From contig NZ_WTYJ01000003.1 of NCBI RefSeq assembly GCF_009827305.1, positions 372,001 to 436,000 of the forward strand: a DNA stretch of 64,000 nucleotides, given 5' to 3'. Positions within the stretch are counted from its first letter, which is position 1. Every line of letters starts with the position of its first letter. Position numbers and translations under genes: made by a program. This document shows, piece after piece, positions 1 to 7,596 of this stretch. This DNA comes from Croceibacterium xixiisoli. GTDB lineage: Bacteria; Pseudomonadota; Alphaproteobacteria; Sphingomonadales; Sphingomonadaceae. The notes beneath the pieces were generated by a model. It did not search any database. It was not told the origin of the DNA and worked only from the letters and a program-made list of their open reading frames with translations.

Positions 1-855
1 GGCACGGTGAACCTTGTTGCCGGCGAACGCGAAGCCTCCAACCACCTGATCCACAGCAATGATATCGACAAGGTCAGCTTCACCGGTTCGAGCGCGGCGG
101 GCATGCATATCGCCAGCGTCTGCGGCGGCAAGATGACCCGTTGCAGCCTGGAACTGGGCGGCAAGAGTGCGGCCATCATCCGCGACGATTTCCCGATCGA
201 GGCGGCCGCCGGCATTCTGGGCAACACCATCACCGTGATGAGCGGCCAGGTCTGCGCCATGCTCAGCCGCGCCATCGTGACCAAGGATCGCCATGACGAA
301 CTGGCCCAGGCCATCGCCGGCGTGATGAAGGGCATCAAGATCGGCAATTCGGAAGATCCGGAAACCCAGCTTGGCCCCCTCGCCATGAAGCGCCAGCTCG
401 AACGCGTGGAAATGTATATCGAGGAAGGCAAGAAGAGCGGCGCCGAACTGGTCACTGGCGGCCAGCGCCCGGCGCATATGAACAAGGGCTACTTCATCGA
501 ACCGACCTTGTTTGCCAATGTCGATAACACCAGCCGTATCGCGCAGGAGGAAATCTTCGGCCCGGTGCTGTGCCTGATCCCGGCAGAGGACGAAGAAGAC
601 GCGATCCGCATCGCCAATGAAAGCAATTTCGGCCTCAACGGCTCCGTCATGACCACCGACCCGCAGGCCGCCTATGACATCAGCCGCCGCATCCGCACCG
701 GCGTGATGGGCCAGAACGGCATGCGCATGGAATTCGGCATGCCCTTCGGCGGCTACAAGCAGTCCGGCATCGGCCGCGAAGGCGGCGAAGAAGGCCTCTG
801 GGCCTATCTCGAAACCAAGACCATCCTGCTCGACGGCGCACCTGCACGCCTCTGA
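1..855 (+). CDS. aldehyde dehydrogenase, C-terminal part (5' end outside window)
   Basis: NAD(P)-dependent aldehyde dehydrogenase that oxidises an aldehyde to the acid in the cytoplasm. The frame is open from base 1 (G-T-V-N-L-V-A-G), so the start lies upstream and about 280 C-terminal residues remain of the usual 480-500. Visible family landmarks are the cofactor-fold FTGSSAAG, the general-base glutamate in LELGGKSAA, the nucleophilic cysteine in SGQVCAMLSR and EEIFGPVL. It ends with FGGYKQSGIGREGG and a normal C-terminus. A strong hairpin terminator follows at once, so it is the last gene of its unit. Substrate cannot be read from this fragment. Confidence 0.93.
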   Translation, partial: GTVNLVAGEREASNHLIHSNDIDKVSFTGSSAAGMHIASVCGGKMTRCSLELGGKSAAIIRDDFPIEAAAGILGNTITVMSGQVCAMLSRAIVTKDRHDELAQAIAGVMKGIKIGNSEDPETQLGPLAMKRQLERVEMYIEEGKKSGAELVTGGQRPAHMNKGYFIEPTLFANVDNTSRIAQEEIFGPVLCLIPAEDEEDAIRIANESNFGLNGSVMTTDPQAAYDISRRIRTGVMGQNGMRMEFGMPFGGYKQSGIGREGGEEGLWAYLETKTILLDGAPARL

Positions 856-884
856 GCATCAGGCTGACAATCGGATCTTCATTG

Positions 885-919
885 CCGGCGGGCCCCCACA
901 GGGTCCGCCGGTTTTGTTT
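885..919 (+). terminator. rho-independent terminator after aldehyde dehydrogenase
   Basis: Arms CCGGCGG (885-891) and CCGCCGG (905-911), extended by a GCCC/GGGT pairing in the loop, are followed by TTTTGTTT. The hairpin sits 30 bases after the aldehyde dehydrogenase stop codon. Confidence 0.85.
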
Positions 920-973
920 GCCGATGCCGGGCGATAGTCTACCCCTGACTCAAATCGATCCATAGAGGGTGGC

Positions 974-1879
974 ATGCTGTTGAGGGTAATGGCTCCTTTG
1001 GCGTTGGCCTCTTTGGCTGCCGCATGTCCGGTTCAATCGCAGGAATTGTCTCGGCCCTCAGCCGGGACTCCCCTGGCACAGGCAGAAGCACTTGCAGGCA
1101 GAGAAGCCGCTGCAGGGTTGATTGGATTGCTGCCGGGTATCGCTGGCGATTACTTCCCACTCGATTCCTCATCGGTTGGGCGCCGGTTCCATATCTTTGT
1201 CAAACTGCCGGAATCCTACGGCACCGACCCCGCCCGCACCTATCCCGTCAGCATCCTTCTCGATGGCGACACGACCTACCCCATGATCGCGCCGCAGAGC
1301 CTGTTGATGGTCTATGATGAAGGCGTGCCGGAAACGATCGTGGTCGGGGTGGCCTATGGCGGCCTGGGTGCAGATGTGAACAAGCGGCATATTGATTTCA
1401 GCGTAGCGCTTGATGATGGTACGCCCGGCGGCGCCCCGGCATTCCTGCAGATGCTCGAAGATGAGTTGTTGCCGCAAATCGCCGCGCGCTATCGGGTTGA
1501 TCCAACTCCATTGATGTTGTTTGGCCAGAGCCGGGGTGGGGCCTTTGCCCTCTATGCCGCACATCAGCGACCCAGCCTGTTCCAAACCTATGTCGCCAGC
1601 AACCCATCACGGGAAGCCAACGGGCGGCTCTATGACTTGGAGCACCCACCCGGCGCTGCACGCAGCCAGTCCAGGCTGGTCATCGTCAGCGGTACACGTG
1701 ACCGGCCACCTCTGCGCGCAGCTGCGGAACAATGGGCCGCTGGGATGGCTGGCCGGACGGATTTGCCATGGCAGGCAGAACTGGTGTCGATCGAGGGTGG
1801 AACCCATTCCGCCAGCGCCGGGCGGGCTTATCGCGCTGGCCTGTTGAGGGCTTTCGGACTTCCTGCCTTGTCGCCCTGA
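974..1879 (+). CDS. secreted alpha/beta-hydrolase (esterase D/IroE-like)
   Basis: Serine ester hydrolase of the putative-esterase (Fes/IroE, esterase D) branch of the alpha/beta-hydrolase fold, 301 aa. An N-terminal signal peptide (LRVMAPLALASLAAAC) indicates export; the cysteine at its end could be lipidated, but the box AAAC is not a classical lipobox. The mature protein shows the family's VSILLDGDTTYP strand-loop, the nucleophile elbow GQSRGG near residue 187 and a C-terminal histidine in GGTHSAS. A GAGGGTGG ribosome site lies just before the ATG. It stands alone between the upstream terminator and a repeat region. Natural substrate unknown. Confidence 0.8.
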   Translation: MLLRVMAPLALASLAAACPVQSQELSRPSAGTPLAQAEALAGREAAAGLIGLLPGIAGDYFPLDSSSVGRRFHIFVKLPESYGTDPARTYPVSILLDGDTTYPMIAPQSLLMVYDEGVPETIVVGVAYGGLGADVNKRHIDFSVALDDGTPGGAPAFLQMLEDELLPQIAARYRVDPTPLMLFGQSRGGAFALYAAHQRPSLFQTYVASNPSREANGRLYDLEHPPGAARSQSRLVIVSGTRDRPPLRAAAEQWAAGMAGRTDLPWQAELVSIEGGTHSASAGRAYRAGLLRAFGLPALSP

Positions 1880-1919
1880 GCCAGCGTGTGAGAGCAGGCA
1901 AACTATCCATTCGCCACAC

Positions 1920-2224
1920 CAGACCCGGCACCCACCTCCGCTCGGCCTGAGCTCGTCGAAGGCCACGCGCCACCGGTCGCGCTCGGGTCAGGCCTTTTGC
2001 CTATGCTTCGACAAGCTCAGCATGAGCGGATGCGGTAATGAACAAGCAACAGACCCGTCGGCCACCCCAGCTGAGCATGAGCGGTTATAGGACTGAACAA
2101 GCAACACAGACCCGGCACCCACCTCCGCTCAGCCTGAGCTCGTCGAAGGCCACGCGCCAACGGCGGCGCCCGGGTCCGGCCTTTTGCCGATGCTTCGGCG
2201 AGCTCAGCATGAGCGGATGTGGTA
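1920..2224. repeat. pair of REP-like palindromic repeat units
   Basis: Two copies of a roughly 117-base unit (1920-2036 and 2107-2224) are about 90% alike. A partial copy of the unit's end lies between them (about 2070-2106). Each unit is an imperfect palindrome: in copy 1, CTGAGCTCGTCGAAG (1947-1961) pairs with CTTCGACAAGCTCAG (2006-2020), and the flanking CCGCTC/GAGCGG extends the stem. The core sequence is a very common intergenic repeat in sphingomonads and other proteobacteria. No convincing gene lies in 1880-2287; the reading frames here are by-products of the repeat. Confidence 0.8.
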
Positions 2225-2287
2225 CTGGGCAAACAACACGGAACCAACCCGCTTGACAGCGCATGCGCAGCAAGGTTCTCTCCCTTC

Positions 2288-2506
2288 ATGGCAGAGGAAA
2301 AACCCAAGGGCCCGGCATCCTATTTCCCCTCGATCGAGAAGAAATACGGCCGCCCGATCTCCGAATGGCAGGCTCTGGTGCGCCAGGCCTGTCCGGCAAA
2401 GCACATGGAACTGGTGGCCATGCTCAAGACCGATCACGCGATGGGGCACGGCCACGCTAACGCGATCGTTGCGCACACCTTGGCCGAAGATAAGGAGAAG
2501 GGCTGA
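2288..2506 (+). CDS. DUF4287 domain protein
   Basis: Small soluble protein of 72 aa matching the DUF4287 family as I know it: N-terminal SYFPSIEKKYGRPISEW, then KHMELVAMLK and the signature HAMGHGHANAIVAH. No biochemical function is established for the family. The ATG at 2288 was chosen because the conserved region begins about ten residues later; longer upstream frames read through the repeat element. A weak AAGG lies 12 bases upstream. The short lysine/glutamate tail is normal for the family. Confidence 0.8.
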   Translation: MAEEKPKGPASYFPSIEKKYGRPISEWQALVRQACPAKHMELVAMLKTDHAMGHGHANAIVAHTLAEDKEKG

Positions 2507-2550
2507 GGCTAATCTTTCCGCAGAGCCATCCTGCGGCTAGGCTTTGCAGC

Positions 2551-3135
2551 ATGAGGGCTTTTTCAGACAGGCGCAGCACGGCGCGCGCAGGCGCCATAGC
2601 TCTGATGGCGCTGGCCCTGGCCGCCTGCGGTGGCGGGCGAGATTATCGCCCGGTCAGCGATGCGCGGGTGCAGATCGGGCGCACCTATGTGATCCGGGGC
2701 AACAGTTACACCCCGGCGGCCGATCCTACCTATGACCGGATCGGTCTGGCCAGCTGGTATGGTTCGGAATCGGGCAATCAGACGGCCAATGGCGAACGCT
2801 TCCGGCCCGAATGGATCACCGCCGCCCATACCACCCTGCCGCTGCCCAGCTATGTCGAGGTGACCTCGCTCGATACCGGGCGGCGGATCATCGTGCGGGT
2901 CAATGATCGTGGGCCCTTCGCTGGGGATATGCGGCTGATCGATCTGTCGCGCGGTGCGGCGGAGCGGCTTGGCATTCGCCGGCAGGGTGTGGCCCCGGTG
3001 CGGGTCCGGGTGGTGGAACCGTCCGAACGCGATCGCGAACGGCTGCGCAAGGGCAAGCCTGCCGCCGATCTTTCTCCGCTGCCCGTCCGCCAGCTGGAAA
3101 GCCTGCGCGGCCAGCTGCGCAGCGCGGGATACTAG
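2551..3135 (+). CDS. rlpA: RlpA-type septal lytic transglycosylase, lipoprotein
   Basis: Outer-membrane-anchored RlpA family protein, 194 aa. In characterised relatives it cleaves glycan strands lacking stem peptides at the division septum. A lipoprotein signal ends in LALAAC. The double-psi beta-barrel follows, with GLASWYG, the TANGERF stretch, LPLPSYVEVT and VRVNDRGPF, where the catalytic-site D and surrounding N-D-R-G-P are intact. There is no C-terminal SPOR domain, so septal targeting would have to rely on something else. It lies 44 bases after the DUF4287 gene on the same strand and may share its transcript. Confidence 0.92.
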   Translation: MRAFSDRRSTARAGAIALMALALAACGGGRDYRPVSDARVQIGRTYVIRGNSYTPAADPTYDRIGLASWYGSESGNQTANGERFRPEWITAAHTTLPLPSYVEVTSLDTGRRIIVRVNDRGPFAGDMRLIDLSRGAAERLGIRRQGVAPVRVRVVEPSERDRERLRKGKPAADLSPLPVRQLESLRGQLRSAGY

Positions 3136-3203
3136 ACCGGATTTCAATCCGATTGCATCGGATCGCCGCTCCATATCCTTTTGTTTGCCGTGATTTCCGA
3201 GTC

Positions 3204-3223
3204 AGCAGGTGATTCCACCTGCT
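3204..3223. terminator. hairpin between convergent rlpA and XRE regulator
   Basis: Perfect 8-base arms AGCAGGTG (3204-3211) and CACCTGCT (3216-3223) enclose the loop ATTC. There is no U-tract on either strand, so it could be a weak bidirectional terminator or simply an mRNA 3' stem. Confidence 0.45.
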
Positions 3224-3241
3224 TCGAAATCGCTCTGACGG

Positions 3242-3820
3242 TCAGGTCACGCTGTTGCGGATGAAGCGGGCGATGCCGTCGCCCGCATTGACATAGGCGT
3301 AGCTCTGCGCGCTGCTGAAAATGGCGAAGCCGCCCTGTTCGATCAGCCGATCGCCTTCGTCCAGTTCCAGCCTCAGCCGTCCTTCGGTCACATAGATCAT
3401 CTCGTGCCAGCCGCCGGGATCGGGCTCCGCCTGATAGCGTTCCCCTGCGCCCAGCACCCATAGCCACATCTGCGTGTCATGCTGCCCGGGGGCGCTGCCC
3501 AGCAGGGTGGCGACACTTTCCGGCGCCGCGCCGCGCCACATCACTTCATTGATCTGGCGATGCTCGACTGCCGGATCGGCCACCATGTCGACGAAGCCAA
3601 CCCCCAGCGCCTCGGCAATACGATCGAGGCTCGACAGGCTGACATTGGCATCGCCCTGTTCCAGCGCGACGATCATCCGCCGGCTGATGCCCGATGTGTC
3701 GGCCAGCGCCTGCTGACTCAGACCGGCGGTCTGGCGCAGGCGGCGCAGATTGCGGCTGACATGCACCAGCACGTCTGACCGGGGAACATCCGAACGGGTA
3801 TTGTGCAATATATTGCTCAT
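3242..3820 (-). CDS. XRE-family regulator with C-terminal cupin domain
   Basis: Transcription regulator of 192 aa. An N-terminal helix-turn-helix covers residues about 18-72 (LRRLRQTAGLSQQALADTSG, then LEQGDANVSLSSLDRIAEAL). A C-terminal cupin (about 100-190, with GGWHEMIYVTEGRLRLEL) probably binds a small ligand. The start MSNILHN at 3820 is used; a much longer open frame upstream is antisense to the transporter gene and has no family resemblance. It is divergent from an EamA exporter with only 15 bases between start codons, which suggests that it controls that exporter and itself. The shared palindromes are listed separately. Confidence 0.88.
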   Translation of the reverse strand: MSNILHNTRSDVPRSDVLVHVSRNLRRLRQTAGLSQQALADTSGISRRMIVALEQGDANVSLSSLDRIAEALGVGFVDMVADPAVEHRQINEVMWRGAAPESVATLLGSAPGQHDTQMWLWVLGAGERYQAEPDPGGWHEMIYVTEGRLRLELDEGDRLIEQGGFAIFSSAQSYAYVNAGDGIARFIRNSVT

Positions 3821-3846
3821 GACTAGAGGTGCAATATGTTGCACAA
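3801..3846. promoter_or_regulatory. mirror-image operator pair over the XRE/EamA start region
   Basis: GCAATATATTGC (3805-3816) is a perfect 12-base palindrome inside codons 2-6 of the regulator gene. GTGCAA-TATG-TTGCAC (3829-3844) is a second palindrome that covers the start codon of the transporter gene. The two sites are inverted copies sharing GCAATATRTTGCACAA, so both proteins begin with the same Leu-His-Asn codons. Regulator binding here would block both genes. Confidence 0.7.
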
Positions 3847-4786
3847 TCCTGATTCTGGCAAGCTGCGGCCCACTCCCGAATTTCGCATCCTCGGTCTGCG
3901 CCGTGAAGAACTGGTGCTGATCGGCATCACGATCATCTGGGGCGGTACCTTTCTGGTGGTGCATATCGCCATGCGCTACGCCGATCCGCTGTTCTTCGTG
4001 GCATTGCGGTTCCTGGTGGCGGGGGCGGCCGGTTGGCTGATGTTTCGCACCGCGATGCGCGGGCTGACCTGGGCGGAGGTCAAGGCAGGGGCGCTGATCG
4101 GGCTGGCGATTTTTCTGGGCTATGGCCTGCAAACCTGGGGCCTGCAGACGATCAGCAGCAGCCAGTCCGCTTTCATCTCTGCGCTCTACGTGCCGATGGT
4201 TCCGCTGTTGCAATTGTTTGTCTTGCGCCGCGCGCCGCATCCGATGGCCTGGGCCGGCATTGCCCTGGCCTTTGCCGGTCTGGTGCTGATGGCGGGGCCC
4301 AATGCCGGCGCGATTGCGCTCAGTCTCGGCGAAATGGTTACATTGGCCAGCGCTGTGGCGATCGCCGGGGAAATCATCCTGATCAGCCATTTTGCCCAGC
4401 GGGTGGACAGCTGCCGGGTGACGGTCATCCAATTGTGCGCGGCCGGATTGTTCGCCGTGCTGATGATGGGGGCAACGGGGCAGTCGGTGCCGGAATTCTC
4501 CCCCATCTGGCTCATCTGCGGGGTCGGGCTGGGGCTCGCCAGCGCTCTGATCCAATGGGCGATGAACTGGGCGCAGCAACGTATTTCGCCTACCCGGGCG
4601 ACGCTGATCTATGCCGGGGAACCGGTCTGGGGTGGTTTGATCGGACGCATCGCCGGGGATCGGCTCCCCGCGCTGGCACTGCTTGGGGCGGCCTGCATTG
4701 TGGTTGGAGTGCTGGTCAGCGAGTGGCGCCCGCGTCGGCGGTATGGCGGCGCGGGCGGTGATGCGGGCGGAGACGTGACAGTCTGA
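3836..4786 (+). CDS. EamA-family (DMT superfamily) membrane transporter
   Basis: Inner-membrane drug/metabolite transporter of 316 aa, probably an exporter. It shows the ten-helix, two-repeat EamA layout: ELVLIGITIIWGGTFLVVHIAM opens the first half. The second repeat begins near residue 160 (LASAVAIAGEIILISHF), and PVWGGLIGRIAGDRLP sits in the ninth/tenth helix loop. GAGG at 3826-3829 lies seven bases before the ATG and overlaps the operator. It is divergent from the XRE-cupin regulator. Substrate is not predictable from sequence. Confidence 0.88.
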   Translation: MLHNPDSGKLRPTPEFRILGLRREELVLIGITIIWGGTFLVVHIAMRYADPLFFVALRFLVAGAAGWLMFRTAMRGLTWAEVKAGALIGLAIFLGYGLQTWGLQTISSSQSAFISALYVPMVPLLQLFVLRRAPHPMAWAGIALAFAGLVLMAGPNAGAIALSLGEMVTLASAVAIAGEIILISHFAQRVDSCRVTVIQLCAAGLFAVLMMGATGQSVPEFSPIWLICGVGLGLASALIQWAMNWAQQRISPTRATLIYAGEPVWGGLIGRIAGDRLPALALLGAACIVVGVLVSEWRPRRRYGGAGGDAGGDVTV

Positions 4787-4812
4787 CGCTTCCCCGCCCG
4801 TATTCCAGCGGC

Positions 4813-5349
4813 TCAGAGCTTCCGGTCGTTCGGGTCGATCTTGGGGTCGCTCTTCAGCATGGGATCCCAATGTTCGATGATCTTGCCATCTTCGATCCGA
4901 TAGAGATCGAACCAGCTGGAATAATAGGTTTCGCCATTGGCATCTTTTTCCGGGCGGACGAAGGTGGTGGTTACATAATCGCCTTCGGCCATCAGATGCA
5001 CCAGCGGCAGATCCAGCACCTCCAGGATCGGGCGTTCGGGCCGGGTGGCGCGAACGTAATCGACCAGCCCCTGCAGGCCTTGGCCGGCATTGGGATTATG
5101 CTGGATGTACCCGTCGGCAATATATTCATGCGCCCGGTCGGCCAGTCCGGCCTGCAGCACGATGCGATACATATCGTACACCAGCCGCTTGTTGGCGGCC
5201 AATTTCGGATCGGTGCTGGCCAGCAGCGCGGCATGATCCTGCGAAACGACGGGTGGTACTGACATCTGGGCATTCTCCTGAGCATGGGCGGGAGCCGCCG
5301 CCAGCAAAGCGGCGCCCATGAAAATCAGGGCCTTTCCGGCAATTGGCAT
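4813..5349 (-). CDS. secreted NTF2/SnoaL-like protein
   Basis: Exported 178-aa protein with an NTF2-like (SnoaL) fold. The signal peptide MPIAGKALIFMGAALLAAAP ends at AHAQ. Conserved positions are ADGYIQHNPNAG, MAEGDYVTTTF, YYSSWFDLYRIEDGK and EHWDPM. The start at 5349 is preferred over 5373 because AGGGGA lies eight bases before it and the signal peptide then has normal proportions. Relatives are usually annotated only as SnoaL-like or nuclear transport factor 2 family; an enzymatic role is possible but unproven. A clear paralogue is encoded at 60452-60973. Confidence 0.82.
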   Translation of the reverse strand: MPIAGKALIFMGAALLAAAPAHAQENAQMSVPPVVSQDHAALLASTDPKLAANKRLVYDMYRIVLQAGLADRAHEYIADGYIQHNPNAGQGLQGLVDYVRATRPERPILEVLDLPLVHLMAEGDYVTTTFVRPEKDANGETYYSSWFDLYRIEDGKIIEHWDPMLKSDPKIDPNDRKL

Positions 5350-5489
5350 CCTTGTTCCCCTTATTGTTGTCATTGGGTCGTCTTGATCGGTTAGTTGATT
5401 TTGTCCGTTTTCATTTGGCGGGGTGACGCGGCGGGAATGGGCCGCTAGGGACGTCTGAAATTGTCATAATCCTTCCGGTGGTCCCCCCT

Positions 5490-7505
5490 ATGCGCATCCC
5501 TCTCCTGCTTCTGTCCGCTATTGCCGTGCCAGCCGTTCCCGCCATGGCGCAGGATGCCGATGTGGAGGATGATCGCAACGTAATTATCGTCCATGGCCGG
5601 GGCCTGACGCAAACGCCGGCCACGCCTGCCTATGACGTCATAGAGCTGGACCGCAATACGGTGACCTCCACCGCCTCGGGCCGGCTGGAAGATGCGCTGG
5701 GCAATGTCGCCGGCTTCCAGCAATTCCGCCGGTCGGACAGCCGGTCTTCCAACCCCTCGGCCCAGGGCATCACCCTGCGCGCGCTGGGCGGCAATGCCAG
5801 CAGCCGGGCCCTGGTGCTGCTCGATGGCGTGCCGCTGGCCGATCCGTTCTTCGGCTACATCCCCTTCTCTGCCGCTGCGCCGGAACGGCTGGATTCGATC
5901 CGCATCACCCGTGGCGGCGGCTCGGGTCCGTTCGGCGCGGGCGCGCTGGCGGGCACGATCGAACTCGAAAGTGCCGATCTGCGCACCCTGCCGCTGGTCA
6001 GCGGCCAGGCAATGATCAGCAGCCGCGCGGAAACCGAGCTGTCGGGCACGATCGCCCCGCGCGTGGGTGACGGCATGGCGGTGGTCAGCGGCCGGTGGGA
6101 TCGCGGCCAGGGCTTCTACACCACGCCCGACGATCAGCGCGTGCCCGCCTCCGTCCGCGCGAAATATGACAGCTGGTCCGCCAGCGCGCGGGTGGTGCAG
6201 CCGCTCGGCGAACAGGTGGAACTGCAGTTGCGCGGCCTCGCCTTCGAAGACAACCGTGTGCTGCGCTTCGAAGGGGCCAACAGCAGCAGCGAAGGGCGCG
6301 ATATCTCCGCCCGCATCATCAGCCGCGGCCCGTGGCAGGTGGATGCGCTGGCCTACGGCCAGTGGCGCAATTTCACCAATATCGTGATCTCTTCCACCAC
6401 CTTCAACCGCTCGCTCGATCAGAAGGATACGCCGTCATCGGGCTTCGGCGGCAAGCTGGAAGTGCGCCCGCCCGTGGGTGGCGGCCATGTGCTGCGCCTG
6501 GGCGCCGATTACCGCGCTTCCTCGGGCCATCTGGCCGAAGATGGCTACAACGCCAGCAGCGGCGCCCTGACCCAGCGGCGCTTTGCCGGCGGTCTCAACA
6601 CCGATCTCGGCCTGTTCCTGGAAGATGACTGGACCATTGGCCCGGTCACCCTGACCGGGGGCATCCGTGCCGATCGCTACACCATCTCCAACGGCTACTA
6701 TCGCGCCTATAGTGCAGCCGGCGCGCTGGCGGTGGACAATCAATTTGCCGACCGGTCCGACTGGGATGTGTCCTATCGCGGCGGGGCCATGCTGCAGGCG
6801 ACCGAGACCCTGCGTTTGCGAGCGGCCGGCTATACCAGCCTGCGCCTGCCGACGCTGAACGAACTCTACCGCCCCTTCGTGGTCTTCCCCATCACCACCC
6901 AGGCCAATGCCGAACTGCGCAATGAACGGCTCGAAGGGTTCGAAGTCGGGGTGGACTACACCCCGATCGAAGGGATCAGCTTTGCCCTGACCGGGTTCGA
7001 CAATCAGGTGAAGGATGCGATCACCAATGTGACCATCAACGCCACCACGCGCCAGCGCCGCAATATCGATGCGATCAAGGCGCGCGGGATCGAATTCTCT
7101 GCCCAGGCCGAAATCGCCTATTTCACCTTCAGCGGCTCGCTCGCCTACACCGATGCCAAGATGCGCGGCACCGGCGCGGCGGCGGATCTGCACGGCTTCC
7201 GCCCGGCCCAGACCCCCGAATGGGCCACCAGCGCCACCATCAGCTATCGCCCGGCTGACAACACGACGCTGGCCGTGACTCTCCGCCATGTCGGCGCCCA
7301 GTTCGAAGATGATCAGCAGGATGATCGCCTGCCCGCCGCGACCACGGTGGATCTGTTCGCGCAGCTGCCGCTGGCGGCCGGGTTCTCCTTCATCGGGCGG
7401 GTGGAAAACCTGTTCGATCAGACCATCATCACCCGCAACCAGGGCGGTTCGATGGATATGGGCGTGCCGCTGACCGTGTGGGGTGGTCTGCGCTACGGCT
7501 TCTGA
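5490..7505 (+). CDS. TonB-dependent outer-membrane receptor
   Basis: Outer-membrane active transporter, 671 aa, driven by TonB-ExbBD. The signal peptide MRIPLLLLSAIAVPAVPAMA is followed by a plug domain (about 50-160, with LEDALGNVAGFQQFRR, SSNPSAQGITLRALG and VLLDGVPLADPFFGYIP). A 22-strand barrel runs to the terminal aromatic residue (LRYGF). The ATG at 5490 was chosen over an upstream GTG because it puts the signal peptide at the N-terminus. It precedes an aromatic-type dehydrogenase operon on the same strand and may import its substrate; ligand specificity cannot be read from sequence. Confidence 0.92.
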   Translation: MRIPLLLLSAIAVPAVPAMAQDADVEDDRNVIIVHGRGLTQTPATPAYDVIELDRNTVTSTASGRLEDALGNVAGFQQFRRSDSRSSNPSAQGITLRALGGNASSRALVLLDGVPLADPFFGYIPFSAAAPERLDSIRITRGGGSGPFGAGALAGTIELESADLRTLPLVSGQAMISSRAETELSGTIAPRVGDGMAVVSGRWDRGQGFYTTPDDQRVPASVRAKYDSWSASARVVQPLGEQVELQLRGLAFEDNRVLRFEGANSSSEGRDISARIISRGPWQVDALAYGQWRNFTNIVISSTTFNRSLDQKDTPSSGFGGKLEVRPPVGGGHVLRLGADYRASSGHLAEDGYNASSGALTQRRFAGGLNTDLGLFLEDDWTIGPVTLTGGIRADRYTISNGYYRAYSAAGALAVDNQFADRSDWDVSYRGGAMLQATETLRLRAAGYTSLRLPTLNELYRPFVVFPITTQANAELRNERLEGFEVGVDYTPIEGISFALTGFDNQVKDAITNVTINATTRQRRNIDAIKARGIEFSAQAEIAYFTFSGSLAYTDAKMRGTGAAADLHGFRPAQTPEWATSATISYRPADNTTLAVTLRHVGAQFEDDQQDDRLPAATTVDLFAQLPLAAGFSFIGRVENLFDQTIITRNQGGSMDMGVPLTVWGGLRYGF

Positions 7506-7547
7506 TTTCCGGCATCGGCCGGGACGCTTCTGTTCTCTCTATCAAGC

Positions 7548-7576
7548 TTGCGCGGGACCGGTTAGGTTCCGCGCAA
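7548..7576. promoter_or_regulatory. inverted repeat in leader of aldehyde dehydrogenase operon
   Basis: TTGCGCGG (7548-7555) and CCGCGCAA (7569-7576) form a perfect 8-base inverted repeat 20 bases before the dehydrogenase start codon. No U-tract follows. It could be an operator or an RNA stem; no matching regulator gene lies nearby. Confidence 0.4.
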
Positions 7577-7596
7577 AATAGAAACAGGAGAGGTTG

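Noticed and set aside
3242-4870. Very long minus-strand frame of 542 codons
   Set aside because: Only its last 192 codons form the XRE-cupin regulator. The rest is antisense to the EamA gene, rich in Arg/Gln/Pro/His as expected for a shadow frame, and matches no family.
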